Source of the DNA: an uncultured Alphaproteobacteria bacterium
Lineage (GTDB): Bacteria; Pseudomonadota; Alphaproteobacteria; RF32; CAG-239
Assembly: GCA_944391365.1 (NCBI GenBank)
Contig: CALXTH010000083.1
Coordinates: 1-16,494 of the forward strand
Length of the DNA: 16,494 nucleotides
Direction of reading: 5' to 3'
Below are positions 5,757 through 13,403 of this stretch, piece by piece. The notes under the pieces were generated by a model. It searched no databases. It saw nothing but the letters and a program-made list of their open reading frames with translations, and was not told the DNA's origin. The position numbers and the translations under genes are program-made. Positions within the stretch are counted from its first letter, which is position 1, and each line of letters opens with the position of its first letter.

Positions 5757-6323
5757 ATGAAACAATATTTATACATCTGCACTGCGTTGACCGGAGCCGT
5801 CATAGCAACATCATCATGGGCACAATGTGTTGCAACGCAAGACTGTGCAACACTGGGGTATACTCAAACATCATGCAGCGGCGGAAAAGGTGTAAAATGC
5901 CCATTCGGAAACAAATGGTTTTGTGCTGAAACACAACATATACACAGCTATTCATGTCCGGCTGGATATTCTACAGGCGCATGCACTTATGGCTACACCT
6001 CAACAACATCAAGACGATGTTCCTGTGGCGCAAGTGCTGGAACTTGCTATAAATGTAAATCAACTCCATCTTCCTCAAGTTCTTCCTCTGGGAGCAGTTC
6101 TTCTTCAAGTGGTGGCAGCAGTCAGCCAACATGTACGCCGACAGGAACTATCGAAACTTGTAGTGCCGTAGAATATTTAGACTATTCTGTTCATCCTTGG
6201 AACTATTGTTACTATACTTATGAAACTGACAGCTGTGGAGGAAAAAAACAAACTTCATACAGATGTGTTCAATTTGATTCACAATCAGAAGCACAGTCAG
6301 CTCATGACAGATTGTGCAAGTAG
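5757..6323 (+). CDS. Small secreted Cys-rich protein with Ser-rich linker
   Basis: No named family recognised. The 188-residue product starts at ATG 5757, preceded by AAGGAGAG and 11 bases after the previous stop; an earlier in-frame start (5709) would overlap the upstream gene and lacks a ribosome site. A signal peptide ends near SSWA22. The mature N-terminus carries CATLGYTQTSCSGGKGVKCPF (part of residues 30-50), closely matching the C-terminal end of the preceding protein. More cysteines follow to C100, then a nearly pure Ser/Gly linker (102-122), then a C-terminal domain with Cys at 126, 135, 151, 160, 170 and 187. The even-spaced cysteines and linker suggest two disulfide-stabilised extracellular domains. 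It is co-transcribed with the larger gene and closed by a terminator. Confidence 0.8.
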   Translation: MKQYLYICTALTGAVIATSSWAQCVATQDCATLGYTQTSCSGGKGVKCPFGNKWFCAETQHIHSYSCPAGYSTGACTYGYTSTTSRRCSCGASAGTCYKCKSTPSSSSSSSGSSSSSSGGSSQPTCTPTGTIETCSAVEYLDYSVHPWNYCYYTYETDSCGGKKQTSYRCVQFDSQSEAQSAHDRLCK

Positions 6324-6339
6324 CGCCTTGTTTATTGTT

Positions 6340-6369
6340 AAAGCCCGCGAATTGCGGGCTTTAATTTTT
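6340..6369 (+). terminator. Terminator between converging genes
   Basis: AAAGCCCGC (6340-6348) pairs perfectly with GCGGGCTTT (6354-6362) around GAATT, followed by AATTTTT. It lies 17 bases past the Cys-rich stop. The facing lipoprotein gene ends at 6368, so the stem probably serves both directions, though the minus-strand T-tract is weaker. Confidence 0.85.
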
Positions 6370-6697
6370 AATGAAGGTTGATGCTGTCAATGTAGGCATC
6401 GCACATATTGCCTTCATAATGCCAGTTGTCCAATCGTTCTTTATAAAAGACAAAAGTTATTTTACAAATTTGTGGCACAACATGGCCATATCCGGCATAA
6501 GCCGAACCGGTTTTAAAATAGGTCAGGAATTTTTCGTTGTCCATTTCATAAACACTGTCCGGCGCACCAACGATATTAACCAGCTCTTTTTCATTTATTC
6601 CGACAAAAGTTTCATAGCTCATGCGGTATCTTCTCGGTTCTGAAACACAGGAAGATAATGCACACAAGCCCAACAGCACCAGCAAATATTTACGCAT
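6368..6697 (-). CDS. Small lipoprotein, possibly BamE/SmpA-like fold
   Basis: Predicted outer-membrane or periplasmic lipoprotein of 109 residues. The start MRKYLLVLLGLCALSSC gives a short charged n-region, a hydrophobic core and an LSSC lipobox with the lipidated Cys at 17. The segment EKELVNIVGAPDSVYEM resembles the helix and G-x-P-D turn of SmpA/BamE-like lipoproteins, followed by strands ending CKITFVFYKERLDNWHYEG. Two cysteines remain after the lipobox. I chose ATG 6697: an in-frame ATG at 6742 lies upstream of the -10 box and would bury the signal peptide. It stands alone, convergent with the Cys-rich genes. The fold suggestion is tentative. Confidence 0.75.
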   Translation of the reverse strand: MRKYLLVLLGLCALSSCVSEPRRYRMSYETFVGINEKELVNIVGAPDSVYEMDNEKFLTYFKTGSAYAGYGHVVPQICKITFVFYKERLDNWHYEGNMCDAYIDSINLH

Positions 6698-6728
6698 TGC
6701 AAAATCCCAAATTATTTTTAATGATTTT

Positions 6729-6734
6729 ATTATA
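6729..6734 (-). promoter_or_regulatory. -10 box for the small lipoprotein
   Basis: A perfect TATAAT on the minus strand, 31 bases upstream of the chosen ATG at 6697. No good -35 is visible at 16-18 bases. Its position supports the shorter protein start. Confidence 0.4.
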
Positions 6735-6830
6735 GGCGGCATTGGTTAAAAAAAGATTATCTTAACAGTTTTAATTGAATATTAAGCAATTAAATTTAAT
6801 CTGTTTTTATCGTTTTTAAAAGAGGAATTT

Positions 6831-7262
6831 ATGATGAAAAAAACTATATTCGCGATTGTTTGCGGGGTTGGTTTGTCGATTGCGCCGGGGGCTAGAGCGA
6901 CTGAATATGAAGATTGTCTGGAAAAAGCCAACGGAGATATGGACATTGCAATGTGCAACAATGCCGAAACCGCCCGGTTGATGCGGCGTTTGCAGTCCCG
7001 TTATAATGCTTTGGCTTCAAATAAATATTTTTCTTCATGGAATGACCGGACATTGTCGGCGGCACAAAATTTTCAGACTTTGTTTAAACAATGGGTCGAT
7101 TATCGGGACAAATATTGTTCTTTGTACGGTTATACTTTTTCCGGCGGACAGGGAACTATCGGCATGGTACAGACTTCACAATGTCAACTTGATGTGACGA
7201 ATCGTTTTGCCAAAGATATTGAAGCGGTTATCTCCGTTTATAATAAAATGGCCGTTAATTAA
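6831..7262 (+). CDS. LprI/DUF1311-like secreted protein, first of a tandem pair
   Basis: A periplasmic or secreted small protein with the lysozyme-inhibitor LprI N-terminal (DUF1311) pattern. The signal peptide ends near ARA23. The mature part has C29, C42 (in MCNNAE), a W-x2-YRD-x2-C block (W88 to C96) and C118 in a TSQCQLD segment, the usual four-Cys arrangement that would give two disulfides. LprI of Mycobacterium inhibits lysozyme, but most DUF1311 proteins are uncharacterised, so that role is only a possibility. AGAGGA (6821-6826) precedes two adjacent ATGs (6831 and 6834); the second has the better spacing. The next gene follows after 11 bases. Confidence 0.8.
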   Translation: MMKKTIFAIVCGVGLSIAPGARATEYEDCLEKANGDMDIAMCNNAETARLMRRLQSRYNALASNKYFSSWNDRTLSAAQNFQTLFKQWVDYRDKYCSLYGYTFSGGQGTIGMVQTSQCQLDVTNRFAKDIEAVISVYNKMAVN

Positions 7263-7273
7263 GGAGGGTTCCG

Positions 7274-7705
7274 ATGAATAAGATTTTGACAACCGGAATG
7301 TTTATGGCTTGTTTGTTGACATCTGCGCAGACCCACGCCGCGAGTAAATATGAATATTGTATGCGGGATGCGACAAAAGTCGGAGACAATGCCATTGCCG
7401 AGTGCATGCAGGAAGAAACCAAGCGCATTGATGCCCTGATTTATAAAGAATATGAGGCAATTGCCGCTGACCCCTATTTTAAGGAATGGCACAACGGTTC
7501 GGGAATGTTTCGCGGGCGGGTTAAGACGCTTTATGAGACCTGGTATAAATACCGGGAGGAATTTTGTTCTTTATTTACGCTGTCGATGAAAAATTATCTG
7601 GGAACCGAAAAATACAACACACAGCGTTGTCTTTTGGATTTTGCCCAAAATCATTATAATTATATTAAGGGGATTATTCTGAACAAAAACTCGACTCCGG
7701 AATAG
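7274..7705 (+). CDS. LprI/DUF1311-like secreted protein, second of a tandem pair
   Basis: A diverged paralogue of the upstream gene and the same length (143 residues). The signal peptide ends near THA22. Cysteines at 29, 44, 98 and 119 align with those of the first copy, and YETWYKYREEFC matches the family's W-x-x-YR block. The ribosome site AAGGAGGG starts in the upstream stop codon (7261-7268), so the two are surely co-transcribed. Sequence identity is low outside the Cys/Trp positions, so the duplication is old or they were acquired separately. The stop lies one base from the stop of the converging histidine kinase gene. Confidence 0.8.
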   Translation: MNKILTTGMFMACLLTSAQTHAASKYEYCMRDATKVGDNAIAECMQEETKRIDALIYKEYEAIAADPYFKEWHNGSGMFRGRVKTLYETWYKYREEFCSLFTLSMKNYLGTEKYNTQRCLLDFAQNHYNYIKGIILNKNSTPE

Positions 7706-7706
7706 C

Positions 7707-8456
7707 TCAGTCGTTTTTCAGAATAAAACTGAAAGAAGTTCCTTTGCCTTTTTGAGTTTCGACCTGAATTTTGGCGTGGATAATGTCGGAAATTTTTTTG
7801 ACAATGGCGAGGCCGAGCCCTGCTCCGTTTTTCTTGTTTTCGGGGTTTAGGCCGCTTTGATAAAATTCATCAAAGATATAGGGGATATCGTGTCCGGAAA
7901 TGCCTGAGCCATTATCTATAACAATAATTTGAACACCTTTTCCCCGGCGTTTGCAACCAAAGAGAATTTTATCTTTTCCATATTTTATGGCATTACTCAG
8001 CAAATTGCGCAGCATTCGTTCAAGCAGTATGCGGTCGGTATTGATTTCAAGCGCGCAGGAAATATAGTGAAAATCTTTGTTTTGAGAATGGGCGATGATT
8101 GAAAATTCTTCAGCCAGTTTATCTGTCAGCTGGCTCAGCTGGAATATTTCCGGTTCATATTTGACGCCGCCGTAGTCAAGGCGAGACAAATCAAGATAAT
8201 TGTCCATCAAATCCTGCATATTTTCAAGAGCCAGGGCACATTTATCTGCCAGATTTCGTTGTTCGGAATTTAATTCAGAATCTTTAAGTAATTGTAAAAA
8301 TATTCTTTGAGCATGCAGCGGCTGGCGCAAATCATGGACAGCCTGAGCCAGAAAATATGACTTTGAGCGGTTAAGGCGCTCGCTCTCAATTAATTTGACC
8401 GATGTTTTTTTGAATTCTTCGGATAGTTCCCGGCAATCACTGTAATCTTTTGACAT
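7707..8456 (-). CDS. Soluble orphan sensor histidine kinase
   Basis: A 249-residue cytoplasmic kinase consisting almost only of a HisKA dimerisation domain and an HATPase_c domain. The phospho-accepting His is H41 in HDLRQPLHA. The N-box lies in LRNLLSNAIKYG (about 149-160), the G1 box is DNGSGI (181-186), the F-box is IFDEFYQ (194-200) and the G2 box is GAGLGLAIVK (211-220). It has no transmembrane segment, PAS, GAF or receiver domain; only about 30 polar residues precede the H-box, so it must sense through a partner. The H-box resembles those of hybrid kinases with HDLRQPLHAL signatures. I chose ATG 8456 because AGGAAG lies six bases upstream; the TTG start at 8489 overlaps the upstream gene. 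It is last in the ABC operon, with no response regulator in the window. Confidence 0.88.
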   Translation of the reverse strand: MSKDYSDCRELSEEFKKTSVKLIESERLNRSKSYFLAQAVHDLRQPLHAQRIFLQLLKDSELNSEQRNLADKCALALENMQDLMDNYLDLSRLDYGGVKYEPEIFQLSQLTDKLAEEFSIIAHSQNKDFHYISCALEINTDRILLERMLRNLLSNAIKYGKDKILFGCKRRGKGVQIIVIDNGSGISGHDIPYIFDEFYQSGLNPENKKNGAGLGLAIVKKISDIIHAKIQVETQKGKGTSFSFILKND

Positions 8457-8472
8457 TTTTTTCTTCCTAAAA

Positions 8473-9423
8473 TTAAATTCTGCTTTCAAACAAGCCTTTT
8501 CCCAGTTCCGGAGCTATTCTAAAATACCAGAAATCATATAAAAAGCTGCTGTCTTTAATATAATCGCCGACACGGCTTTGGGTCAGCGGCGCCGCTGAAA
8601 GTTTTTGTTTGATCCAGTATTCGTTTTCCCGCTTAAAAATATCGAGGGTAACAATCAGGCCGCTGAATTCGGTTATGATTATCCTTTTATGTTCGGGAAA
8701 GGCTTTTTCATCAAAGTTTTGGGCAGAAAGAACTTTTGTGAAACCGACAAATTTCAAAAGTTCAAACAAAGTCTCAAGATGGACTTCCCGATTGCTTTCA
8801 GGGGTTAAAAACGGGGCACCGTTATGCGGACGGGAGGCTGTTTTTCCGTCAATTTCAACAGATCGGACCGTGGATTTTATCAGGCTGAGCAACGGCTGTT
8901 GCAACCAAACATAAGGTTCGCGGGGGAAGCGGATGTTATTCTCGACCAGATAATATCCGTCCTGATTTTTGATTTGGGCATAGGACATTTGATGTCCGGG
9001 AATTTTTTGTCCGAAAGCAACGCTGTCCAGCTCTTTTCCGGATTTGTCATATAAGCTTATTTTTACCGGCGCGGCAAAAAGCTTTTCTGCCTCAGCATCG
9101 GAAATATCTACTTTACGAAAAACGGCAGAAGAACGGATGAAGTCAAACAATTCCTTCATCAACTTATAACTTGCAGGGTAAGAGTCCGCTGTTCCGGCCA
9201 GCCAGAGGTTGTTCTCCCGTTCAAAGACAAATTCCTGTTGTCCGGGCAGAGAAACGGTTACCGAAGAGACTTTGGAAAAATCATCTCCGCCATTGGCAAA
9301 GGTATAAACTATTCGCCCGGTTTCTTCGTTATATTTAAAAATTCCCAGAGAAATGGCAGCAAAGCAAAGTGACGCTGCAAAAAACAATATGGCCGGTTTG
9401 AGGTTTAAGCGGCAATCAGGCAT
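8473..9423 (-). CDS. DUF4340 domain protein of the Gld-like ABC operon
   Basis: A 316-residue protein with an N-terminal membrane anchor (about 9-28) and a long extracytoplasmic part matching the DUF4340 pattern: a beta-rich repeat beginning FSKVSSVTVSL, then EFVFERENNLWLAG, a KISLYDKSGKEL strand and GYYLVENN, roughly repeated in the second half. DUF4340 proteins typically follow an ABC ATPase, an ABC-2 permease and a GldG-like protein, exactly the order here, so it is presumably an accessory subunit of that transporter. The start ATG (9423) overlaps the GldG-like stop by eight bases. The kinase gene follows after 16 bases. The substrate is unknown. Confidence 0.82.
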   Translation of the reverse strand: MPDCRLNLKPAILFFAASLCFAAISLGIFKYNEETGRIVYTFANGGDDFSKVSSVTVSLPGQQEFVFERENNLWLAGTADSYPASYKLMKELFDFIRSSAVFRKVDISDAEAEKLFAAPVKISLYDKSGKELDSVAFGQKIPGHQMSYAQIKNQDGYYLVENNIRFPREPYVWLQQPLLSLIKSTVRSVEIDGKTASRPHNGAPFLTPESNREVHLETLFELLKFVGFTKVLSAQNFDEKAFPEHKRIIITEFSGLIVTLDIFKRENEYWIKQKLSAAPLTQSRVGDYIKDSSFLYDFWYFRIAPELGKGLFESRI

Positions 9424-11275
9424 TGATATCCTCCCTGAAAAAGATACGGCGGTTACGGTTAATCCGTCTGCGGAAAAGACAAATGACGCCCGCCATCAGC
9501 AGCAACATAGAAAAAACATTCAACAAAACAAAACGGCGTTTTTGTGCCTGAAGGGCATGTTCAATCAGATAATCTGTCTTTTGCAGATCTCTTTCTCCCC
9601 TACTGATGAGCATTTTCAACTCTTCAAGGTGCTTCAACTCCATGTAGCTCAGCGGCTGAACCCGGGACAATTCGTTTAATTTGTCGTATTGGGCTTTATT
9701 TTCTTCAAGCGCCCGGCGAATTCCGCTTCCGGTTTCACCAAAACGGGCAAGATTATTTTTCCTGAATACATTTTCAATGATACCATCCGAGGCGGGGACA
9801 GATTGATTGTAGCGCAAAAAAGCGTTCCGGCCGGAAAAATAATCAAGTGCCCGCAAGAGAAAGCTGCCATTGTCGGCAAAAGGCACAATGCCATAGACGG
9901 GGTTGTTGTTGACAGAAGTACTGTCCGACCACTGATCGTTATACAGAAAATCAATATCACCAATCACGAGTATTTTTCCGGGTTTCAGCGATTCAGGAAG
10001 GAAAGAGAGCATATTGTCGGCCTGAGGCAAGCCTTTCAGGATATTTTCATCAAACATTGATTTGAAGTTTCCCTCGGAAAGCGCAGCCAAAACATGAGGC
10101 TTTTCGTTGGCGTGATAATATCCGTTTATCAACTTCTTCGGTGTGGCGGCGTATTGATCGACCGATATGCTCAATGCCTCATCAGACGTTTGAACCAAGG
10201 GCGTTATGACAATCCGGTCATTTTCTGTGGCTGATATCTGCAACGGTGCAGGGGTGTGATAAGTCAGTATATTGAGCCCCCGGGTAAGTATATGAGACTG
10301 ATTGATGGTGTCGCCAGATGACCAGACCAGCGGATAAAATTTTTCTTCCCGGCCGTCTGAGATAATCCGTCCCGCTTTGTCGGCATCTCCGGCAATTTGG
10401 GAGTCATCAATCCGCAGGCCTGCGTTTTCAAGCAGTTTATTTAAGTTTTCTGCCGAATACGGGCTTTTAAGATGTTCATTGTAAGAATCGGCAAAAATAA
10501 TCAAATTACCACCCCGCAGCAGGAATTGATCCAGGGCATAGAGATTCAGGCGGCTGAGTTCCCTGCCCGGACTGACAACGATTACCGTATTGATATCGAC
10601 ACCGATTTGGACGGCGGAATCGGGAATATTTTGTAAAATATATTCTTCGGCAACCGGTTGTAAAATGTTCCAGCTTCCGCTGTGGCTCAGATAACCGTTG
10701 TACATTTTTCCGAAAGTTAAATCCGGCGCCATTATACCAATTTTTGCCGGTTTTTCTTTTGTTCCCAAACGGGTGAATGCCCGGTTCAGGTCATTTTCGA
10801 TAAAGTTTTGCCGACCGTCCGAAAAATTCGGAATGAGGATACTCCGACCTTCGGCATTGCGAATCAAAGCGCCAAAATACAAAGAAGATTTTCCGTCTTT
10901 TCCGAGAAAAGCCTTTAGGTGATTTTTTTCAGCTTCCAGAGCGCTTTTTTCATCTGAAGATAAATAGATTACATTCAGCGTTATTTGTCCGTGGGAAGCG
11001 TCACGATATTCTTTCAGCAGATTTTGCACGGTGTTGAAATATCCGGCCGTTACGGGGTAGTCGGTATCAATTTGCGGTGAATAATATAAATTTATGGTTA
11101 AAGGTTCTTTTATGCTGGCGGCAAGCTGTTTGCCCGCTTCGGAAAGGCTGTATTTCCGGCCGGCAGACAAATCAAGGATATTGTTGCCGAACAGGGCACC
11201 CGTTCCAAGACTGAGCAGCAGGAAACCAGAGAAAACCAAAACGATGAATACTAACAGGCGAACGTTTTTAATCAT
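9416..11275 (-). CDS. GldG-like ABC transporter auxiliary protein (ABC_transp_aux)
   Basis: A 619-residue inner-membrane protein with a membrane segment at about 4-28, a large periplasmic region and a C-terminal membrane segment at about 582-601 followed by a basic tail (RRRINRNRR). The opening after the first segment (NNILDLSAGRKYSLSEAGK) and the following KEPLTINLYYSP strand are typical of the GldG/ABC_transp_aux family (PF09822), as is the NTVIVVSPGRELS...LDQFLLRGGNLIIF region. I chose ATG 11275 because AAGGA lies just upstream and the preceding stop is 17 bases away; the longer frame to 11332 would overlap the permease. In Bacteroidota GldG works with GldA and GldF; here the set is a generic ABC-2 exporter and gliding is not implied. 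Confidence 0.87.
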   Translation of the reverse strand: MIKNVRLLVFIVLVFSGFLLLSLGTGALFGNNILDLSAGRKYSLSEAGKQLAASIKEPLTINLYYSPQIDTDYPVTAGYFNTVQNLLKEYRDASHGQITLNVIYLSSDEKSALEAEKNHLKAFLGKDGKSSLYFGALIRNAEGRSILIPNFSDGRQNFIENDLNRAFTRLGTKEKPAKIGIMAPDLTFGKMYNGYLSHSGSWNILQPVAEEYILQNIPDSAVQIGVDINTVIVVSPGRELSRLNLYALDQFLLRGGNLIIFADSYNEHLKSPYSAENLNKLLENAGLRIDDSQIAGDADKAGRIISDGREEKFYPLVWSSGDTINQSHILTRGLNILTYHTPAPLQISATENDRIVITPLVQTSDEALSISVDQYAATPKKLINGYYHANEKPHVLAALSEGNFKSMFDENILKGLPQADNMLSFLPESLKPGKILVIGDIDFLYNDQWSDSTSVNNNPVYGIVPFADNGSFLLRALDYFSGRNAFLRYNQSVPASDGIIENVFRKNNLARFGETGSGIRRALEENKAQYDKLNELSRVQPLSYMELKHLEELKMLISRGERDLQKTDYLIEHALQAQKRRFVLLNVFSMLLLMAGVICLFRRRINRNRRIFFREDINA

Positions 11276-11292
11276 AGGCGTTTTCCTTTTTT

Positions 11293-12009
11293 TTAATATT
11301 TCCGGCTGCCGACGGCACAGGTGTTTATCCACAGGCCGGCAATGGTCAGGACACTAAAATACAGAACCGAAGCCAGATTTATCTGCCCCGAAACAAAATT
11401 GAGGTAATGAGCCATAAAGCTTTCTGCGGGGAGATGCCGTATTCCGAACACTGCCGCCGTCAACGGTGCCGGGTTCAAATACACCAGCCCCCAGACAATG
11501 AAAAAAGAGACCAGATATGTTATCAGCGGGCGTTCACTTAAAGCCGAAACAGCGCAGGATACTGCCGAAAATGCGCAAATAAGCAGAATACACCCGATAT
11601 AACCGCTCAGGACATTCAGCCAGGCAACATCGGCATAAAAACCGGTGAATACAGCCAAGGGCAGTGTCAACAGCAGCATGATTATCCCGAACACCGTCGC
11701 GGCAAAAAACTTTCCGAGGACAATGTTCAAATAGCTTACCGGTTGTGACAGTATAAATTCGGCCGTGCCCGTCCGGTATTCATCGGTCCAGACGCGCATG
11801 CAGATTGCGGGGACAATCATTGCCAAAATCTCCGGCTGGAACCGGAAAAAAGCTTCCAATGCCCGGCTGTCCGTTTGCAGAAAGCGGCCAAAATAAAATG
11901 CGGCAATCAAAGATATGCTTATATATATGGCGAAAATAAAAACCGAGACCATCCCGTCAAAGTATTCCCGCAGTTCTTTTTGAAAAATAATCCGTGTGGG
12001 CGAGAACAT
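11293..12009 (-). CDS. ABC-2 type permease (GldF-like)
   Basis: The 238-residue membrane subunit of the exporter, with about six hydrophobic segments. Its start, MFSPTRIIFQKELREYF, carries the amphipathic elbow helix typical of ABC-2 permeases, and RVWTDEYRTGTAEFILSQPV (about 72-91) is the cytoplasmic ERE/ExRxGTxE-like coupling motif of this family. It begins two bases after the ATPase stop, with GAGGGAG inside the end of the ATPase gene as ribosome site. It should form a dimer with two ATPase subunits and act with the GldG-like and DUF4340 proteins. Confidence 0.88.
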   Translation of the reverse strand: MFSPTRIIFQKELREYFDGMVSVFIFAIYISISLIAAFYFGRFLQTDSRALEAFFRFQPEILAMIVPAICMRVWTDEYRTGTAEFILSQPVSYLNIVLGKFFAATVFGIIMLLLTLPLAVFTGFYADVAWLNVLSGYIGCILLICAFSAVSCAVSALSERPLITYLVSFFIVWGLVYLNPAPLTAAVFGIRHLPAESFMAHYLNFVSGQINLASVLYFSVLTIAGLWINTCAVGSRKY

Positions 12010-12011
12010 GT

Positions 12012-12743
12012 TTACATCTCCCTCTTCTTTTTGCTGCCGGTCAAACTCCGGAAAGCGGAAAACAAATCCCGGTCGGGCATCTGATAGCGCAGGCGCGACG
12101 GCGTCGTGTCACAAACCAGGCGGCCTTCGTCAATCAAAAGAATGCGGCCGGCGAGTGCTTCGACATCTTCCAGAATATGTGTTGACATCAGGACTATCCC
12201 TTTGGCGGAAAAGTCTTTGATGAATCTGCGAAATATATGTTTTTGCGTGGGGTCAAGTCCTTCGGAGGGCTCGTCCATAATCAGCACCTTCGGACTATGA
12301 ATCAAGGCGGCTGCAATTCCTATCCGATGCCGGTATCCTTTGGAGAGCCCGGCTATTTTACGCGACAGAACGTCAGAAAGCTCAAGTCCGAATGTCAAAG
12401 CGTCCAGCCTCGACCGAAACAGAGATGTGGAAACACCGCGGAGTTCTGCAGCGTAGCGGATGAATTCACAGGCACTCATTTCGTCATACATCGGGCTGTT
12501 TTCCGGGATATAGCCAATCAGGCGGAGGGCTCCGACTCTGTTTTCGGCCAAATTAATCCCATCAATCACTATTTTTCCTTTGTCGGGGGCCAAAATTCCG
12601 CTCAGGAGCCGGAGCAGCGTTGTTTTTCCGGCACCATTTGGACCGAGAATCGATATAATCTCGCCCTGTCCTGCCGTAAAGCTGATTTCACTGAGCGCTT
12701 TAAGCGCGCCAAAATTTCTGGACAATTCTTTTACATTCAGCAT
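12012..12743 (-). CDS. ABC transporter ATPase (GldA/CcmA-like, ABC-2 subfamily)
   Basis: The 243-residue nucleotide-binding subunit that powers the downstream permease. Walker A is GPNGAGKTT (34-42); the Q-loop position reads IGYIPENSPMYDEMS, with Glu (E81) in place of Gln as is common in this subfamily; the signature is LSKGYRHR (133-140) instead of LSGGQ; Walker B is VLIMDEP (153-159) and the H-loop His is H189. It is the first gene of a tight five-gene operon ending with a histidine kinase. The ATG has a Shine-Dalgarno-like AGGCGG nearby. The promoter must lie in the 155-bp gap shared with the divergent MCE genes; I see no convincing match on this strand. Confidence 0.92.
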   Translation of the reverse strand: MLNVKELSRNFGALKALSEISFTAGQGEIISILGPNGAGKTTLLRLLSGILAPDKGKIVIDGINLAENRVGALRLIGYIPENSPMYDEMSACEFIRYAAELRGVSTSLFRSRLDALTFGLELSDVLSRKIAGLSKGYRHRIGIAAALIHSPKVLIMDEPSEGLDPTQKHIFRRFIKDFSAKGIVLMSTHILEDVEALAGRILLIDEGRLVCDTTPSRLRYQMPDRDLFSAFRSLTGSKKKREM

Positions 12744-12836
12744 GTTTTCCGCCTTTGGGTGAATCGAGTTATCTGATTTCAGTGTAGCTGATTATTTTTA
12801 AATTTTAACAACTATTTTAATTTATTAAAAAGTTTG

Positions 12837-12865
12837 GTGACAAAATGTTTATTTTATTCTATCAA
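12837..12865 (+). promoter_or_regulatory. Candidate promoter of the MCE gene cluster
   Basis: GTGACA (12837-12842), a 17-base spacer and TATCAA (12860-12865), ending 33 bases before the GTG start. The -35 matches consensus at five of six positions and the -10 at four of six. It lies in the divergent gap with the ABC operon. Confidence 0.4.
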
Positions 12866-12898
12866 TAGATACAGATATATTTTTAATGGGAGGGAAAA

Positions 12899-13381
12899 GT
12901 GCCTGAAAAATATTCAAAAGAGGAAGCCAAAAGCATCAAAATCGGTTTATATGCCGTTCTTGTTGTTTTGGCTGCGATGGCCTTTTTGTTTTACGGACGG
13001 GACGGAAAAAGTGTTGAGAATGCCCGTTCTTATGAGGTTAATGCCCGTTTTGGGCGAACAGACGGACTTTTGGTCGGAGACAAGGTCCGTATGGCGGGAA
13101 TGACTATCGGTTCGGTTGTCAATGCTCGGCTGGATGAAAAGTTTCATGCCATTTTGACGTTGGATATTGATGAAAATGTCAAAATTCCCGATGACAGCAA
13201 TGCATCTATTGTCAGTGCCGGAATTATGGGCAGTAAATATATTGAAATTGAACCGGGCGGTTCTCCCGACTTTATTATGCCCGGCGGTGAGTTTTCATAT
13301 ACTCAGGATGCCATGGTTATTGAGGAACTGATTGACCGAATCATTTCCATCGGTAAAGCCAACAAGAAAAACTGTAACTAA
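12899..13381 (+). CDS. MCE/MlaD-family protein, first of a tandem pair
   Basis: A 160-residue single-pass membrane protein whose periplasmic MCE domain would form the hexameric lipid channel of an MlaFEDB-like transporter. The membrane segment is about 12-32; the MCE domain spans about 44-122, with GLLVGDKVRMAGMTIGSV and IPDDSNASIVSAGIMGSKYI (family elements: V-x-G-V-x-VG and the G-L-G-x-x-Y/F-I turn). The start is GTG 12899, fixed by GGGAGGG (12888-12894). It is shorter than the roughly 180 residues of E. coli MlaD, with a short helix (VIEELIDRIISIG) after the domain. No MlaE or MlaF homologue is in the window. Confidence 0.85.
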   Translation: MPEKYSKEEAKSIKIGLYAVLVVLAAMAFLFYGRDGKSVENARSYEVNARFGRTDGLLVGDKVRMAGMTIGSVVNARLDEKFHAILTLDIDENVKIPDDSNASIVSAGIMGSKYIEIEPGGSPDFIMPGGEFSYTQDAMVIEELIDRIISIGKANKKNCN

Positions 13382-13403
13382 ATCTGAAAAAAGAGGTGTT
13401 GTT

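Noticed and set aside
5757..6323. Secreted toxin or conotoxin-like peptide
   Set aside because: A high Cys content alone does not support this; no toxin family motif or immunity gene is seen.
7700..7760. Terminator between the second LprI-like gene and the histidine kinase
   Set aside because: TTTCAG/CTGAAA inside the kinase end forms only a weak 6-bp stem without a following T-run on either strand.
9353..9679. Plus-strand open frames opposite the GldG-like and DUF4340 genes
   Set aside because: They are antisense to genes with clear family motifs and have no ribosome site or recognisable product.
9416..12743. Gliding motility locus
   Set aside because: Only the ABC-type components resembling GldA, GldF and GldG are present; these occur in many non-gliding bacteria, and no other gliding gene is visible.
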